Origin: Tricholomella constricta
Taxonomy: Eukaryota > Basidiomycota > Agaricomycetes > Agaricales > Lyophyllaceae
Reading direction: 5' to 3'
Length of the DNA stretch: 64,000 nucleotides
Assembly (NCBI GenBank): GCA_013368375.1
Contig: JAACJP010000001.1
Span: 434,001 to 498,000, forward strand
Part shown: piece by piece, positions 34,178 through 47,651 of the stretch
Position numbering within the stretch: the first letter of the stretch is position 1
How the letters are laid out: the number at the start of each line of letters is the position of its first letter
Notes under the pieces: generated by a model
The model's input: the letters and a program-made list of their open reading frames with translations, nothing else
What the model was told of the DNA's origin: nothing
The model's database searches: none
Translations under genes and position numbers: made by a program

Positions 34178-37100
34178 TTACCCATATGCATACTCCACTT
34201 CGTCCACTCCAGCACCTTCGGCAAAAGGACCGGACTGATCCTTAGGCACTGGACCCATTGCAAGGTCCTCCACCTCCTCCTCAATATCAACAGCACTGCC
34301 GTCGTCGAGGCCAAATGGTAAGACTGGTCGAAGCCCACTCCCCGAACTCGATCGTCGAGTACCCGCGGGTGACTTGGGTAACGCAGCCATGGTCTTCGGG
34401 CTCATGTGCTAGCCGAGCGAGGGCTCATTATCAGGTATCGGTTTGACAATTCGATGACATACCTCCCAGTTATTCAAATTCTCGTCAACAACGTCGCGGT
34501 CATCACGGTTGGGATCTAGCCGTGATTCGTCGCCTAATTCACCTATCGACACGATACTTTCGCTGTCGCTGATGCCGTCCGCGATATCTGATGCAAATGA
34601 GGGCAGTCGATGCCAAGCGGAGCCACCGGCGAACAAGGCACCATCGGCCGTTTGCTCGTCGGACCAGCCCAGATCAGATAGATATTCCTCGTATTCTTCT
34701 TCGAAAGCAATATCTTCCGTAATGTATGGAAGGAATATTGAGGGATCCGGGGCGTGCGAACGTGCTGGGGGGAAGACATCGGAATCGACGACATTGGGTG
34801 TACCCAATGGCCGAATGAGGTTCGAAAGCTCTGGGCCTGGATGTAAACCTTCCAAGTGATGCGACATACTACCTGACCTCCTATGAAGATGGCCATGTTG
34901 ATTAGAGCTTGCTGTTGGGCCGTATCGTTTGTTGTTATCTATTGGCAAAATTAGTTGATGCAATTCTGCATGATTACCAACTTACAAAATTTGACTAGCT
35001 GCCGCAACGCTTGTTCTTGAGCCTGTTCCACGAATCAATAGCTTTGAAAAACTTCTCAAGATATGACGTACCTGTGCATCTGTTACATCATCGACCTCTG
35101 AGCCAGTAAGCCACTCATCCCGGAGGTCTGGCCGGCAATTCAGATAGATGGACGTTATGACCTTCATATTGGCTGTGGGGAAGGTAAGATAGCAATCTAT
35201 CACACATGCGAATAATGACGTACACTGTCTCCATTTCCGTCCACAGAACGGTACCTGGCTCTTTATCAACTTAAGGACATGCAACTGCAACATCGGGTGC
35301 ATCACTCGGAGCACCCGTTTCAGCACAGCCTGTTAGGAGACGAACCGACTCAGACAATTATATTGAGTTGACAAGAGGTCACTCACCGAGCTTTTGTACT
35401 GCACGAGCATCCAAATGCGATGTGAGCGACCTTTCGACAACTTTTGCATAATCTTAGCGAAGTTGATTGTTGAAAAGAAATTTCGCCAAGAGTATTCTGT
35501 GACCTGCTCCACTTCCTCTTCGTGCTTCTCTCCGTTCGGCAGCATAATAGTTTTCACCACTGTATGCCGGGCTGGTCGAGGCATATTATCTTCGGGACGT
35601 ACAGGTTGTGGATTTCTGGAGAAATTGATGAGGCAGTATCGGAAAAAGCTATTGAGAGTAAGGTTATAAGTCCGTTAATGTGAGGGCCGACCTACTTGTT
35701 TTCCGGGGAGTCAGCCTTGGACACGACGGAGGCTGAAACCTCCTGCAGACCAAACATCTTAAGAATCAGGAGTAGGCAATTGGTGTCAAGTAAATGTTGG
35801 CCCAGATGATGGAATTTCATAACATCTAGCACACAATCAGCTCCATCCATATACATCAGGACGACACAAAGTCCACTTACGTGAGACCTTGAACCATTTC
35901 AAAACCAAGAGCAAGATGGCAGACACCGCTTTGGATGTGATCTCGCGATGCCGTGTCACATCAATTTCATCTAGCGTTGGTGGCGAGGCAGGAAGTTGTT
36001 CTTGAGCTACATTATGTACAGTATGTTGAGCAAGGTTGTCATGACATCCTGAGATCCTTACGTGATGAGACGGTCGGGGGAAAGGCCGATGATGTCGACG
36101 ATTGAGGAGGTTGCATGTTGGTGCTTGCTGAGACAGTGGCCAAGAGTAGCTTCAAAAGCACAAGCACCCAACCAGAGAGTACGGGAAGGACAGCACTCTG
36201 AAGCGAGAGCAGTCAGTCATGTCCCGTCCATGCACTGCATTTGCTCACATAGATCTGTTCAACCCGTTTGAGGCGCATCAGATCTTCCCTCCGTTCCTTT
36301 GCTTTTCTCTTGTCGCCGCTCGATTCTGCCATCTCCAAGGCTTGAGTCGCTTGCGCGATCTTCATGTCCAATAACGCGATGTCCGGCAAAGGCTCGGCGA
36401 CTTCGGGGTCCTGCTACATTGAAGCAAGTGGTGAGAAGTTATGGAGAGACCTTTGATAGTCACGGAATCCTACGTTCGAAATGAAGGTTGACGACTGAAA
36501 TTCATCCTCGCCGGGCATATGCTCCAGACCGCTCTCGGCAGTAATACAATCCTCTCGTGTGCGCCACATCTGCCAAAGTGCCAAACTGACATACATATGC
36601 TTGTTGTATAGGCGGTCTGCCTCATCGATTGCGAAGGGGACAAGTCGGGCTTCCTTTCCGAACTGCCCTTTTGCGAAAGGGAACAGAAAAGGTCGGTTCT
36701 GATCAGTCTGATATTGCTGCTTTTTTGGCTTTGGCGAGGGGGGAGGAGATGGTGCAGGTGTTGCTGGGTGAGGCATCGGTCGATAATTATTTGAGAGTTG
36801 CTGAGATTGGAAGTGTTGATGTAGGCTAGCAGGGAGTCCAGTGTTGGCCGATTCATTGTCGTCGTGGTGGTAATGATGCCGTACTGGGATGGGTGAGTAG
36901 GCTTGGGCTAGTCGTGAACTTAGTAATGGAGGATTATTTGGTTTGGATAATTGGGGATCGGTCGCAGGCTGGGGGATTGGTTGTTGTGGAGGGGTGAAAG
37001 TAGGATATTTAACTGAGGTTTCTTGTCGGAAGGTCTCAATGTCGATAGGCGAAGATTTGATCTTCTCAGCTAGCATCTGCTGTGAGCATTGAACGGATAC

Positions 37101-38339
37101 GAAACAAGTGACATACCTATTTCTACCGCAGGCGGTAGTCCTGCGAGTTCTCTTGAAAGCTTCTTCACACGCGCGAGTTCACGGATACCTCCGCAGCATG
37201 TCAGAAGGGTCTTCCAAAGAACCAAAAGTAGCTAGAACGACGTGAGTATGAGATAATCATTAGAGCAGGTCAATCAACCTTCTTGATTGGATAACCTTTT
37301 GCACTCTTGTCGCGAAGACCTGAAACGACATTGAAGAGGTATACGGGCAAAGGAGGATCCAAGCTCACTGAAACAAATCTACTTAGGCCACATAACGCAT
37401 CCTATTTGAGTGGTGCTCACTTAGCTCATCGGCAAACTCTTCGTGCCCTTTGAAGACCTCAATCAAGTGGTAGAGCATGCCCAAGTAAACTGAGATCTCC
37501 GTCAACACTTCTTCAATGAAATCAGCTTTCTCTGTGGCTGAGATGTGGAAATGCGCCGCGTCGTGGTCTGATAGACTACTGTTAAAGAAGAGCGCGTTGA
37601 GTTGAGATGTAAACGAGAGCCAAAAGGATGTACCATAGCAAGTCATGCTTAGAACTCGCAATCTTCATGGCCTCGACGATGGTGCTCACACCGTTGGCAG
37701 ATCTAACAATTTTACAGTTCTCGAATATCCAATGAAGTTGATGTTCAGGCGAGACCGTTTCGGTGAATGTCCCTGGAGCAAAGGCCACAGTCAACACGTT
37801 AGATGTCAAGTCTACCAGAATGACTGAACCTTGAAGGACGTAGAACAGCCGACGTGCATTGGTAAACCGTATCTCAGCGTCACGATGCTCGAGACTTTCC
37901 AACAATAGTTCGACATGCGCTTTCCGTTGAGATATCGGGGCTTTGGTCCAATCTATGATGTGACATGGTTGACTTGGTGTGAGTGTGTATTGAAGATTAG
38001 AGAAGCAGCCGCGGAAGCACCTGTGGTGAAGGAGCCCTCCCAAGCCTTTAGGTTCTCTGCAACCTGCGGCATCTCGATATACGAGTAAAACTCGTCAATT
38101 TCGTTCATGACTGTATCTTCATCATCGTATACAAAGTCAAACCAGGATTGCTAGAACGCGTCGAGATTCAAGGTTCGTGCAAGACATACAGCACGGCGCA
38201 CCTTAGGCTTGGGCACAGATCCCACCATTGCTTTAAGTTGTCCAAGTGTTATCGAGTCGAGCCCTGCTGGTGTGGAAGCCGAGGCATTGCTATCTTGTAA
38301 AGATCCACTCATGTATGAAGGCAGTTGAGGAAAGGCCAT
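34178..38339 (-). CDS. FAR11: STRIP/Far11 subunit of the STRIPAK complex
   Basis: Scaffold of the striatin-interacting phosphatase and kinase complex, which in fungi controls cell fusion, sexual development and TORC2-linked signalling. It starts MAFPQLPSYMSGSLQDS at 38339; the longer open frame begins with a non-ATG codon. The N1221 domain follows (AHVELLLESLEHRDAEIRFT, HQLHWIFENCKIVRSANGVS, EEVLTEISVYLGMLYHLIEV). A proline-rich, His-rich linker lies around 36700-37000. The C-terminal DUF3402 part holds VKFYNNKRYG, EYSWRNFFSTINFAKIMQKL, VPFCGRKWRQSNMKVITSIY and CRPDLRDEWLTGSEVDD. The acidic tail ends EEVEDLAMGP...DEVEYAYG. At least fifteen short introns; I did not fix every border. Length is about as expected for fungal Far11/PRO22-type proteins. 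Confidence 0.9.
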
Positions 38340-40049
38340 TTCATGACTCTGACTTTGGCGACGCAATATTTACCAGAGGCTTTCCAAGCAAGCAAGTAAC
38401 AGCAACGCCCTCCCATTTTAGGCTTTACCACGCGACGAGAGATTCCAAGAGCTCAACTAGGCTCAACTGAACTTCGAAGAACTTTCAAATGATAGTTGAA
38501 CACATACTGCGAAATGTATACATAACGCCAACAATGATCACGCTGATGATACCGATGATTTATCGGTCCTGCCAATAAGCTGCCGTCCAACACTTCGGCA
38601 ATTCCCTTGGCGCCAGGAGTCATTATCCCCTAGTTTCACCGTGGACGCCCGCTGTGTTTCCGTTATTTAGGTACACATCCAGCGTTGCTCAGCGTCTGTA
38701 TAAAGGGGTCACAATGATCCGATCCGCAGTCGATCTCACTCCTTTGTCGACTTTTAAAACCTTCTCACCAGAACGGCAGAGGAGCAGCAATAGCAATGTT
38801 ATTCACATGCACATGTGTGATCTGGTGGAACTTTACCCGTCTTGTCGAATAAGCTGGACAACATCCCATCTGACACATCTGAGCACGAAGAGGCCACCAG
38901 CGAGATCTTCTCACGTACATAGGGAACATACCCGTGCATTTTCATCGTATCACAATGATACATGTCCGTCTGACTGCGATAAGCATGGCCGCAGTTTTCA
39001 ATTCAGTTCGTCAAAACGCCGAGAGCAGGCCGACAGGGTGTATATAAATTTAATGCTGATGAGCTGCTGCTGATGGATATTCAGATACTAGGCATATATA
39101 TTCGTGCGTGTTCCAGGGTACTGGCTTTTCGTAAACCTTGGTCTGATGCGGAGCGATGCCTGGAGGACATTTCGGTTGGGTCAAGCGGTTCGCACGTTCG
39201 CTTGTTCCATAACATTCATTGTCCAAGTCGTACGGTCACTAAAATATCAAGGGGCCGGAGTGTCAACGGCTTTAGTTACCTGGTCAGCCCAATCGATGGG
39301 TTACAATTGGAAGGACCTGATTTGATGGATTTGGATGGCACAAGGAAGGATTAGTGGACACTGGACAAAAGTCGGTGCGGAAACGACCGATATGTAAATT
39401 GCCCACGAGGTCGGGTAGAGGCCGCTGGGCCCCTGGGGTAGACTACAGCAGGCGAAGGCGAGGGGCTCAGCGTCTGCATCGTGTAGCATCGTGGATTAGC
39501 GGGCGAGCAGAGTACATAAAATCCGATCAATGCAGGCTTGGTGGAGGTGGCCAGCGAGTCATGCTTAGGTAAGATGTGTCACGGTTGAAATATGTGTGGA
39601 ACAGAAAATGAGATTTTCTCTCATCTCCCAACAACCAGGTGGATCGACCCTCTTCTGTCGATTCTAGTTGCCCGGTCTCTGTTGCTCACCGCTCACAACC
39701 AGACAACTTAGGCGAACTGAGGAGGGCCGTTTTCCGTCTTTTTGGACTGTAAGAATTACCGCAGCTGGGCTCACAGGCTTCCAACAGCCCGCATCTCTTC
39801 TGTCTTTTTCCCTTTCCCGGTCCACCAAAAGGCACGCCTTCGCTGCGCGTTTGCCATCTCAGTTAGCTATCTTCCACCGCCTCATCCAGGCTTTCTCGTT
39901 CACGACAACTCATCACGACCGCCTCCTTCCCCTTTCCCCCGCCTCTTGCTCCTTTCTACCAAAGGAGACTGTCTTAGATTGGAGTCTAGCGTCCATCTTC
40001 ACGTCTCTCGTGTTGTTGGTGCTACTCTCTCGTCTTCCCCCACTTTCAG
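38340..40049. promoter_or_regulatory. 1.7 kb divergent intergenic region
   Basis: Lies between FAR11 (minus) and the first PCL-type cyclin gene (plus). The right end (39780-40049) is strongly C/T-rich, as in a long fungal 5' leader. Open frames inside show no conserved motif. It is the longest stretch without a recognised gene in the window. Confidence 0.4.
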
Positions 40050-42542
40050 ATGCCGGTTCCTGTCCCCCGCTATTCCAAAGAGGCCTCTCACCCAGTGGTC
40101 AAGCAAAAAAACTGTGGTAACGGCCAGACTAATCCATTCCGGACGCTTACTCGCACGTTGCCCGTATCCCCAACAGGGCCACCGCCCTCGTTCGGCACCC
40201 GCGAGCAGTGGATCAACTCACTGCCCACTTGGAGGAGGACAAAGCCGCGCAGGATTTGGGAGGACGACACACGACTTTCTGATCCACGTGTCGAGCAGGA
40301 TTTTTATCGAGGGTTGACTGTCGCGGGCAACGCGTCCGTTATTAAAGGAACACACGCTGAAGCGAGTATTCCGCCCCTTTACACCCTACTCGAGGCTGGT
40401 CAGTTACCCGCGGAATTGCCGACCGATCTACGACCAGGATCGGACGATGACGCAGATGACGAGATGAGCTCAGAATACTCGGCCATGGATCAGAGTCATC
40501 TCGAGAACCGGTGTCAGTGGAGTGCAAATTCACCCATGGGGATCGATGACCATGGGGTGGCACAGGACGCATCCCAAGTCCAAAGCATTGACTCGGTCGC
40601 TCTGATCCTCACGGATCTCGTTTCTTACGACGAACAGTCTTACGAGCGAGGTGCATTCACGCCGGTTTTCGAAGATCAATCTCCAGGGACGGCTAGCGGT
40701 CCAGAGAGAGGTTCCAGCCCGTTGCAGCCCATCACACCTTTTGGGCTATACGTGGATAGAGCTGTTGCCTCGCAGCCTTATGCCGTTTGTGAGGGTGCAC
40801 TGTCCAACGGCATTGCTTCCCAAGACTACGGCTACCAGGACAAGTTATGTGGCCCTCAATGCTACCCCATCGAGCCTGGTTATCAGCCCGCCGCTAAGCT
40901 GCCTTGCGAGCCTGTACCTGCATCTGTTCCTGAGGTCGTCACCCCCAGTGCCACCAGCAGCTACAAGAAGCTCGCTGAACCCCTTTCGGAATGGGTTGCG
41001 AACTATGTGTGGAAAGCTTGCACCACTGGCCTCAGTTTACCGGCGATGTTTGCGCGGCCTTCGTAAGTCTACCTCTCTACTTCTTTGTTCGATATATCAC
41101 CACTTATGCTGTACCACCAGGAATAATTCGGTCACTGTGTATGCGAATATGCCGCCCAGCTACTTGGCAGCATCGGTCCACTCCCTCTTACTCTCCACCC
41201 TTCTCCAGCCCTCTGCTGTCTTCCTGGCTCTATGGTATATCGTGCGACTGCCCGTTTATTTCTCAGGAGCTCCGCTTGGACCCGAATGTGCGAAGGAGGC
41301 ACGATTAAGAGCTGTATTGCTAGGGGATCCTTACACCGGCCTCGACAAAGAAACGGTGGAGGCAAGCGCCCCTTTTCGCCTCATCGTCTTAGGCTGTATG
41401 CTGGCAAACAAATGGTTGGATGATCACACCTTCTCAAACAAGACTTGGTATGTTTTAAAGGGCATAATTCGTCGTATATCAATTTCTGACTCCAATCATA
41501 CAGGCACAATATCTCCAATGTTCCCATTCAGGTCTTAAACAAGCTTGAATCACTGACGTTGGACATCTTCGCGTACGACTTGACCATTTCATCACGCGAT
41601 TGGTCCCAATGGCTCTCGCATGTCATGTCGTATCACATGTCTTTGGCTTCACCTACTCGTCCCCAGCCGATATCTCGACCCTCGACGAACCCTCACTCCA
41701 TCGTTCGCAAGGCCATTGAGGAGATCATCCAGGCACCGGTTGCCTGCAATGCTTTCTCCGTTCCTCAGCCCGTGTTCGTTGGGATTGAGGAAAGAAAAAA
41801 GGAGAAGCTAGAAAAGGAACGTGCGATGGCCGCTGATGTTCTGGAGATCGACCTCGACGAGGACGGCCCCCTTCGGGAGGAATACCTCCCCAAGCGGCGG
41901 GTAAGCAGCGCAGTGTCTTATCGCAACTCACAGGTCATGCAACAACCGCTCAACGTCGTCGACAATGTAGCCAGTACCGCACCAGATTGGGAGCGACGTT
42001 GTGACCTGGAAAGGGCGTTACCTCCCCCAGCGAAGTGGAGTCCATCTGGCGATGAACCCATTCACCGGGAGAGGAATCGTGTTAGCGGACAATACGTCGC
42101 TGTTCAGCCACCCATTGTGCCATACCCTGCTCCTTACCACCCTCCTATTGACGTCTATCCTCACCATCCCTGGAATTCTGTCGCCTATGCATCCGTCAAA
42201 CCGCAGCCATCTTACGTCTTCGACTTCCCTGTCATCGACAATGCCGGCAATCAGGGGGCTTACAACAGCTACCCATACATCCCTCAGATCCCGATGTCAC
42301 ATTCTCGCTCGCATTCACTCTCCTACGACCAAGACATTTTGCAGTCCCGGAATCATATGCGCTCGTATTCTCAATCACGCTTTGAGTATCGGTGCAGCGA
42401 TATTCGCATGACCGCCAACGAGTTTGCACCACATAGCCAAGGCGAGGCTGCGTGGTTGGGGGCGAGTCACTACCAATACCATGGCTCTGCATTCGCACCC
42501 ATCCATAACGTTAACTATCAGCCAGCTTGGCTCAGGACTTGA
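40050..42542 (+). CDS. PCL/Pho80-type cyclin-box protein A
   Basis: Predicted cyclin partner of a Pho85-type kinase. Exons 40050-41062, 41121-41447 and 41504-42542; 792 residues. The first about 320 residues are disordered. The cyclin box starts in exon 2 (VTVYANMPPSYLAASVHSL, ALWYIVRLPVYF, FRLIVLGCMLANKWLDDHTF) and runs across the splice into NKTWHNISNVPIQVLNKLES and TLDIFAYDLTISSRDWSQWL, the standard Pcl pattern (LANKWLDD, NKTW, LN.LE, DY/YDL). A charged region (EERKKEKLEKERAMAADVLE) and a Tyr/Pro/His-rich tail follow. The kinase partner and role (phosphate response, polarity or cell cycle) cannot be read from sequence. A relative lies on the other side of UBA1. Confidence 0.88.
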
Positions 42543-43584
42543 GCCATTCTTTTACTCTCACGTCTCCAGCATCTGTCGTCTCTAGACTCGACGTCTCCGT
42601 TTTCACTGTTACTCAACACTACACTACGCTCTCAACGGGAACCCCGCATAGTTGCGCATCGCGGCCTATTTCCAGTTTCTCATCTAACGCCATCGCGCGT
42701 GTACTTTTCACTGTTATCCTGTGAATATCCAACCCGACCATCTCTGCCGTCATTCTCCTGTCTCATATCATTTCGGGGCCTCCCAAATTTTCGACATATC
42801 CATCCTGTCCATAGGGATGACCGGCTTTTCTCATCGACGTCCGAAGCATCTGCGTGCTCGCGGAAAGAGTTCCTCCGCCCGGCCCGGCCCCTTCCGCTCC
42901 ATTTTAGGAATGTGAACAAACCGTTGCGGTGGCTCGAATGGTATCTTCTCGACCTACACACGGACGCGTACGAGCTTTGCTTCACGGGGGTATGCAATCT
43001 ATCTGTCTCCCCTTTTTCTTGACAAGTGATTTACGCTCCTCTTTTGACGTCCGTTTGGTACCTATCCAAGCTTACCATCACTAATTTTTTCCACCCCTTG
43101 CCTTTTGGTCAATCGGCATCGGCTTATTTGTTTTTCTTCTGGCACGATTTTTATTCAAGGTTCACGCACCTATTATCGATATAAAAACCGCACAAAAACA
43201 TACCTTCTTCTTTCCTTCTCGTTTCATCTTTACCATTTGATTTACATCCTGATCCTCACCGTTCATGACCACCCACCCTCATCATCCCACCTACCATCTT
43301 CTCACTCTCACACCCCATCTTACCCTCCCCCCACCCGCATTGTTTTCTCCTGTGCCTTGCAGCACCTTGTAGGTAAGTAGTTATGCAAGTCTTCATTGTT
43401 TCGTAGTGGATATGGATGCAAACGTTATACATGCCTCTGTTTCCCGACTTATTTGAAAGTTTTCAAGTAGGCCTATAAACGGCCACAGGTAATTGACAGG
43501 TAATACGAAAAAAAAATGGAATAGTACTACATCTATGTGCGGGAATTTGCTGTGTACAACTAATATGTCGACTTCATCATGGCC
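42543..43584. other. 1.04 kb convergent 3' region
   Basis: Between the stops of the cyclin A gene (plus) and UBA1 (minus). Long for a tail-to-tail space; the right part (43200-43370) is C/T-rich on the plus strand. No frame with family motifs. A non-coding transcript or long 3' untranslated region is possible but not shown by sequence alone. Confidence 0.35.
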
Positions 43585-46500
43585 TCAGATCTGGACGACA
43601 AGGAAGGGAACCTTTGAAAACAAATATAAGCACGGAAAATATCTGCAGCGAAAACACGTACCTCGACGTCCTCTCCATCTTCGTCTGACACCATGACTTC
43701 AACAACAAGATGTTTGACGTGGGGAGGAATGGCCTTCTTGCTGACAAATTCGACCAATTTACTGAACTTCATTGGCAGCCTCTCTTCGCTCTGCATGCCC
43801 GTCGTCAGTGAACGGAAGCATGGTCCGTGAATCGTGGAAACTTTACCTTCTTTTTGCCAATAAAGGAGCTCCAAAGCATACTGACGCCCTGGCTGACCAT
43901 CGTGATTTCCAAGTTGTGATTCGATCTGAACCAGGAGACGATGTCGTTGAGCGTCGGGTCGTTCACGAACTCGAATCGGTCCCAAAGCGTCCACTCAGTT
44001 GAGCCATACTTGTTCTTCGCGGCAGCAATAGGCTCTGAAAAGCCGAAGAATGGAAGAGCAAGGTTGACGAAGCCATTCTTGTAATCCTCGAGTTTCGTTT
44101 TGCCATCGATAATCTGTAATCGAAGATGATGAATCTATGACCGATCCACGTTGTTTCTGATACGAACCTTGTAAAGTTCCAAGCAGACCAGGCCAGTCAC
44201 AAGGGACGTGGTTGTGGCGATAGCAGGGATGATCTTCCCGGCAATCTGCTTCGTTGTGTGGCGATCTGCTATCTCAATCTTATAATTGGTAGCACGAAGG
44301 TTGGATGCAGCGGTGATGAAATCGATGTGATGATTCGTATCATCGTCCTTCTCGAATTCAACTGGAGTGAGTCGGTATCCAGCTAAGGACGAGGGCGACG
44401 GAAGTTTGGAAACAACATCATCCAGGTCACCGTCAACTAGAAATTATCGTGAGCGTCAAGGTAGAAAATCCAGTCCATGATCAGCGCACCTCCATCATTG
44501 GCTGAGGAAACGGGCTCGTTTTCGTTCACTTGGATCTTTACGCCACTCCTAGGCATAAACTCAGGGACGATGACAGAGTCAGCGACCTTGCGGAAGATAG
44601 CTGAGTCAGTTTCGCCCCTGAGGCCATAATTAAATGCGTGTAAATTGGCAGCGGCAATGATATATTGCAGATGAGTAGGCTAAAAGAACATTGTAAGTGT
44701 ACGAAACGGCGTGAATCGGGGAAACCTTACATCACTCGAATTGAAAACCAGTGGATCGGGAGCTCTCTTTGGACCGCTCCAGAAAGGTTGGCCCGACGTA
44801 GTGACGGCGTCTTTCGGCAGGCTAAATAACAATTGGCGAATTTCGTTGTTGTAGTCTCTTTCGAATTGCAGACGGGCCCAAACTATGCACTCCTCGAATG
44901 TCAAAGGCTTGTCAGTGACGAGGTAGGAAACGATCTGTTCGATCTGGTCCTTCGATGAACCGGAATACTTGAGGGTCGTCTCCAGGTAATTAGGCTCCGA
45001 AAGATAAGCATTGACGGCCTGAGGAGGTTTGATGAATAAGTTTTCGAACTGCTTTCGACTCCACTATGAACCGATTTTTTAGCGTTGAAACGAGAAACAA
45101 AAAATGCGTCAGCTACCTCGATCGTGTGGTTGATGGCATTGGGGAAACTCTTGACAGTGCAAGAGGGAGTTTCTTTCTCAGGAGGATCCTGAGAAGATGC
45201 GTACGACTCCGTTAGGTTTGGAACGACAACCTGCGTATTTCCTTTTGTGCCAAGAGTCCCGGATTCCAGAAGCGGCTTTTTGTAGAAAACACATCGCTGA
45301 TCCATATAGAGACCTGGTGTCATTCTGGTCAGAAAATAAGAACTGACTTCATGGACGGAGTAGCATACGGGCTTTTACGTTGTCCAGAGCGTTCGTGACG
45401 CCATCGATACCTTGGAAAAACTCTGCATTGTAAACGCCTGGCGCAAGGTAAGTAACTAAGCTGATTTGGGAGAAGGAAAGATAATTGCCTTCAGTTGCGG
45501 GACCGACTGGTTCCTGCTTGGCTAAGATCTTGCTGCTCAAGTGAGGATTCATTTCGGAGACGGCCACAGCAGCTACTTCAGCCTTGAATTTGCCCAGGTC
45601 TTTCGATCTGAACAAGAACTGGCGATTCAGGTTACTCTTCTCGATAGTATCCAGATCAGTGACATGGATAACGCCTCGCGGGCCGCTACCAAGACCAATC
45701 ATGCTCCAATTTTTGAGCATTTCACAACCAATAGCACCAGCACCGACGAGGAACTGCCTATGATTCGCGATCTTTTCCTGTAAGTCCTTTCCTAAGACTG
45801 CAATTTGGCCATCGTAACGTGAGCCGATCGGTTGGCAGTCCTGCTCGGAGGGAAGGATTGCCGGAAGGGATTCGAGGGAATCAAAGTATAAGTGTTGCAC
45901 CATGGGGTGGAATTTGGCAGAACAGGCTTTGAGAACTTCCTGTGCAACAAAGCCACCGATTACAGCAACGACAGGAGACAGATCGCCAGTGGCCTGATAT
46001 GCCAACTCTGTAAGGATATTCTCATTGATCTCAGCATCTATGTTCTTCGCCAACGAAAGAATCGCGGCAGCATCTTCTGTGTTTCGTGGACGAGGAAAAC
46101 GTTTATGTTGCGAGCGGAACTCTGAAAGGGCCTGGAAGCCAGCATGGAGGGTTGTAGGCCGATCAAATTTGGCAAAGTCGGTGACGAAGAGTTCGGGAGA
46201 TTTCAGTGATTCCCTGAGGCTCTTCTGCAAACCCCAGCATGTTAGTATGAGAATGACTAACGCGTGTGTGGACGCACAAAATCGATGATCTTGGGCATCT
46301 TGACCTGCGTAAAGATCCCACCACTCTTGTAGGTCCCGAGATTGGACGTGTCGCCGATCGTAAAGGTGTAAGGTCCCTTGACGGTCACCTTGCGGGGTTC
46401 GCATCCATTCAATTCGGTCATTCCCTGAACTTCGGCAAATGTCACGAAATCGCCATCCTCAAGACCGTGCCTCGTTTCATCCAAGCAAGTCACAAGACCC

Positions 46501-47463
46501 TCTCCGTCCTACTTGTGGTGTTAGAAAGGCATGGAAGAGGCGCCGAAAACCCCATACCTTAGCAACGGAAACAATCATGCCAGTCAATGCTTGCTCTCCA
46601 GTTGGATCCACGCACGTAAATTTGGGACCAAAATCGTTGAAAACAGATCTTAGATAGAGACATTAGAAATTAAGGTTAGTGCCATAAAGGAGCTGAGATA
46701 CCCGAAGAGTCCACGAGTCTCGGCCGCGATAAAATGTACCCCGTGTTGATGAGTCCAGTCGTTGATCTCCAGCTGCTTTTGGTGCGAAGCTCCGCACAAA
46801 ACGACAACCTGAGTACATGTCAAGTTGAGCCAAAACAAAAAGGACCGCCTCGCGTACCTGGAAACCCTGAATCAAGTCAACCGTAACCTCTTGCCCAGCA
46901 ACGCCTGGTAGATTCCGTACAGGAACATATGCGTTCAGTTCAGCTAATCTGGGGAGAGTAGCCTCTGCACGCGGCTTTCCGATGTCTTCTTCTCGAAGGA
47001 AGAACTGATGATGGGTAAGCGAAGTAAAGCTCTAATAATTGGGGTATTGGAATCACCTGCGAACTAAGGTCTTGAATGGTCACGGGCTCGGGATCGAATA
47101 TTGTCACTGATTTGACACCAGCCAGCGCGATGTTTTTGGCTGTATGTAAAAGCGTCAGCTTTTTGTACCTGCACGAAGGGGAAGTACGCGACCTATTTCG
47201 GCGCCCAGTCCTTGAAGCCCAACAATCAGGACATTCGAAACAGCCATTCTCTTCATTGCTTTGGAATAATCAGCAATCATTGAGTTGTAGATAAAGCCAA
47301 CTCCTACCTTCATGACCCAGGACGTAGCTATAGGTGAAGCTGGATGAGCTGACTGGACATTTAGATGAGATATGGAGACTGACAGTTGACGGGAGTAGAG
47401 GCCTTCGTCGATAGCTGCTTCGTCGATGTCCATTCCCGCAGCAATGTTTGTGGATTCAGACAT
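43585..47463 (-). CDS. UBA1: Ubiquitin-activating enzyme E1
   Basis: Activates ubiquitin with ATP and passes it to E2 enzymes. It starts at 47463 ([20 protein letters not shown], then GLYSRQL-YVLGHEAMKRMA across two short introns). The inactive adenylation half holds [19 protein letters not shown]. The first catalytic-cysteine half-domain and 4-helix region follow. The active adenylation domain has [39 protein letters not shown] and [18 protein letters not shown]. The catalytic cysteine is in the motif [19 protein letters not shown] (about 45140-45180). Then come [10 protein letters not shown], a long second cysteine half-domain, and the ubiquitin-fold domain ending in [20 protein letters not shown] and, after a last intron, VPFLVVQI with the stop at 43585. 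About a dozen introns. All signature motifs are intact. Confidence 0.95.
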
Positions 47464-47651
47464 GATGAAAGGTATCTTGTATGCTTGATTATAGTGATGG
47501 TTCCGATGAGTGAGCAGATGCAAGTGAGCAAGTGGCACAGCGACGGCAGGGCGCGATGATCTTACTGTTCTAGCACGTGACTGATGATCTCGCATTTTTC
47601 ACAAAGTGGATAAGATAAGTAAGATTTGTAATAAGATAACAAGTGGTCACA

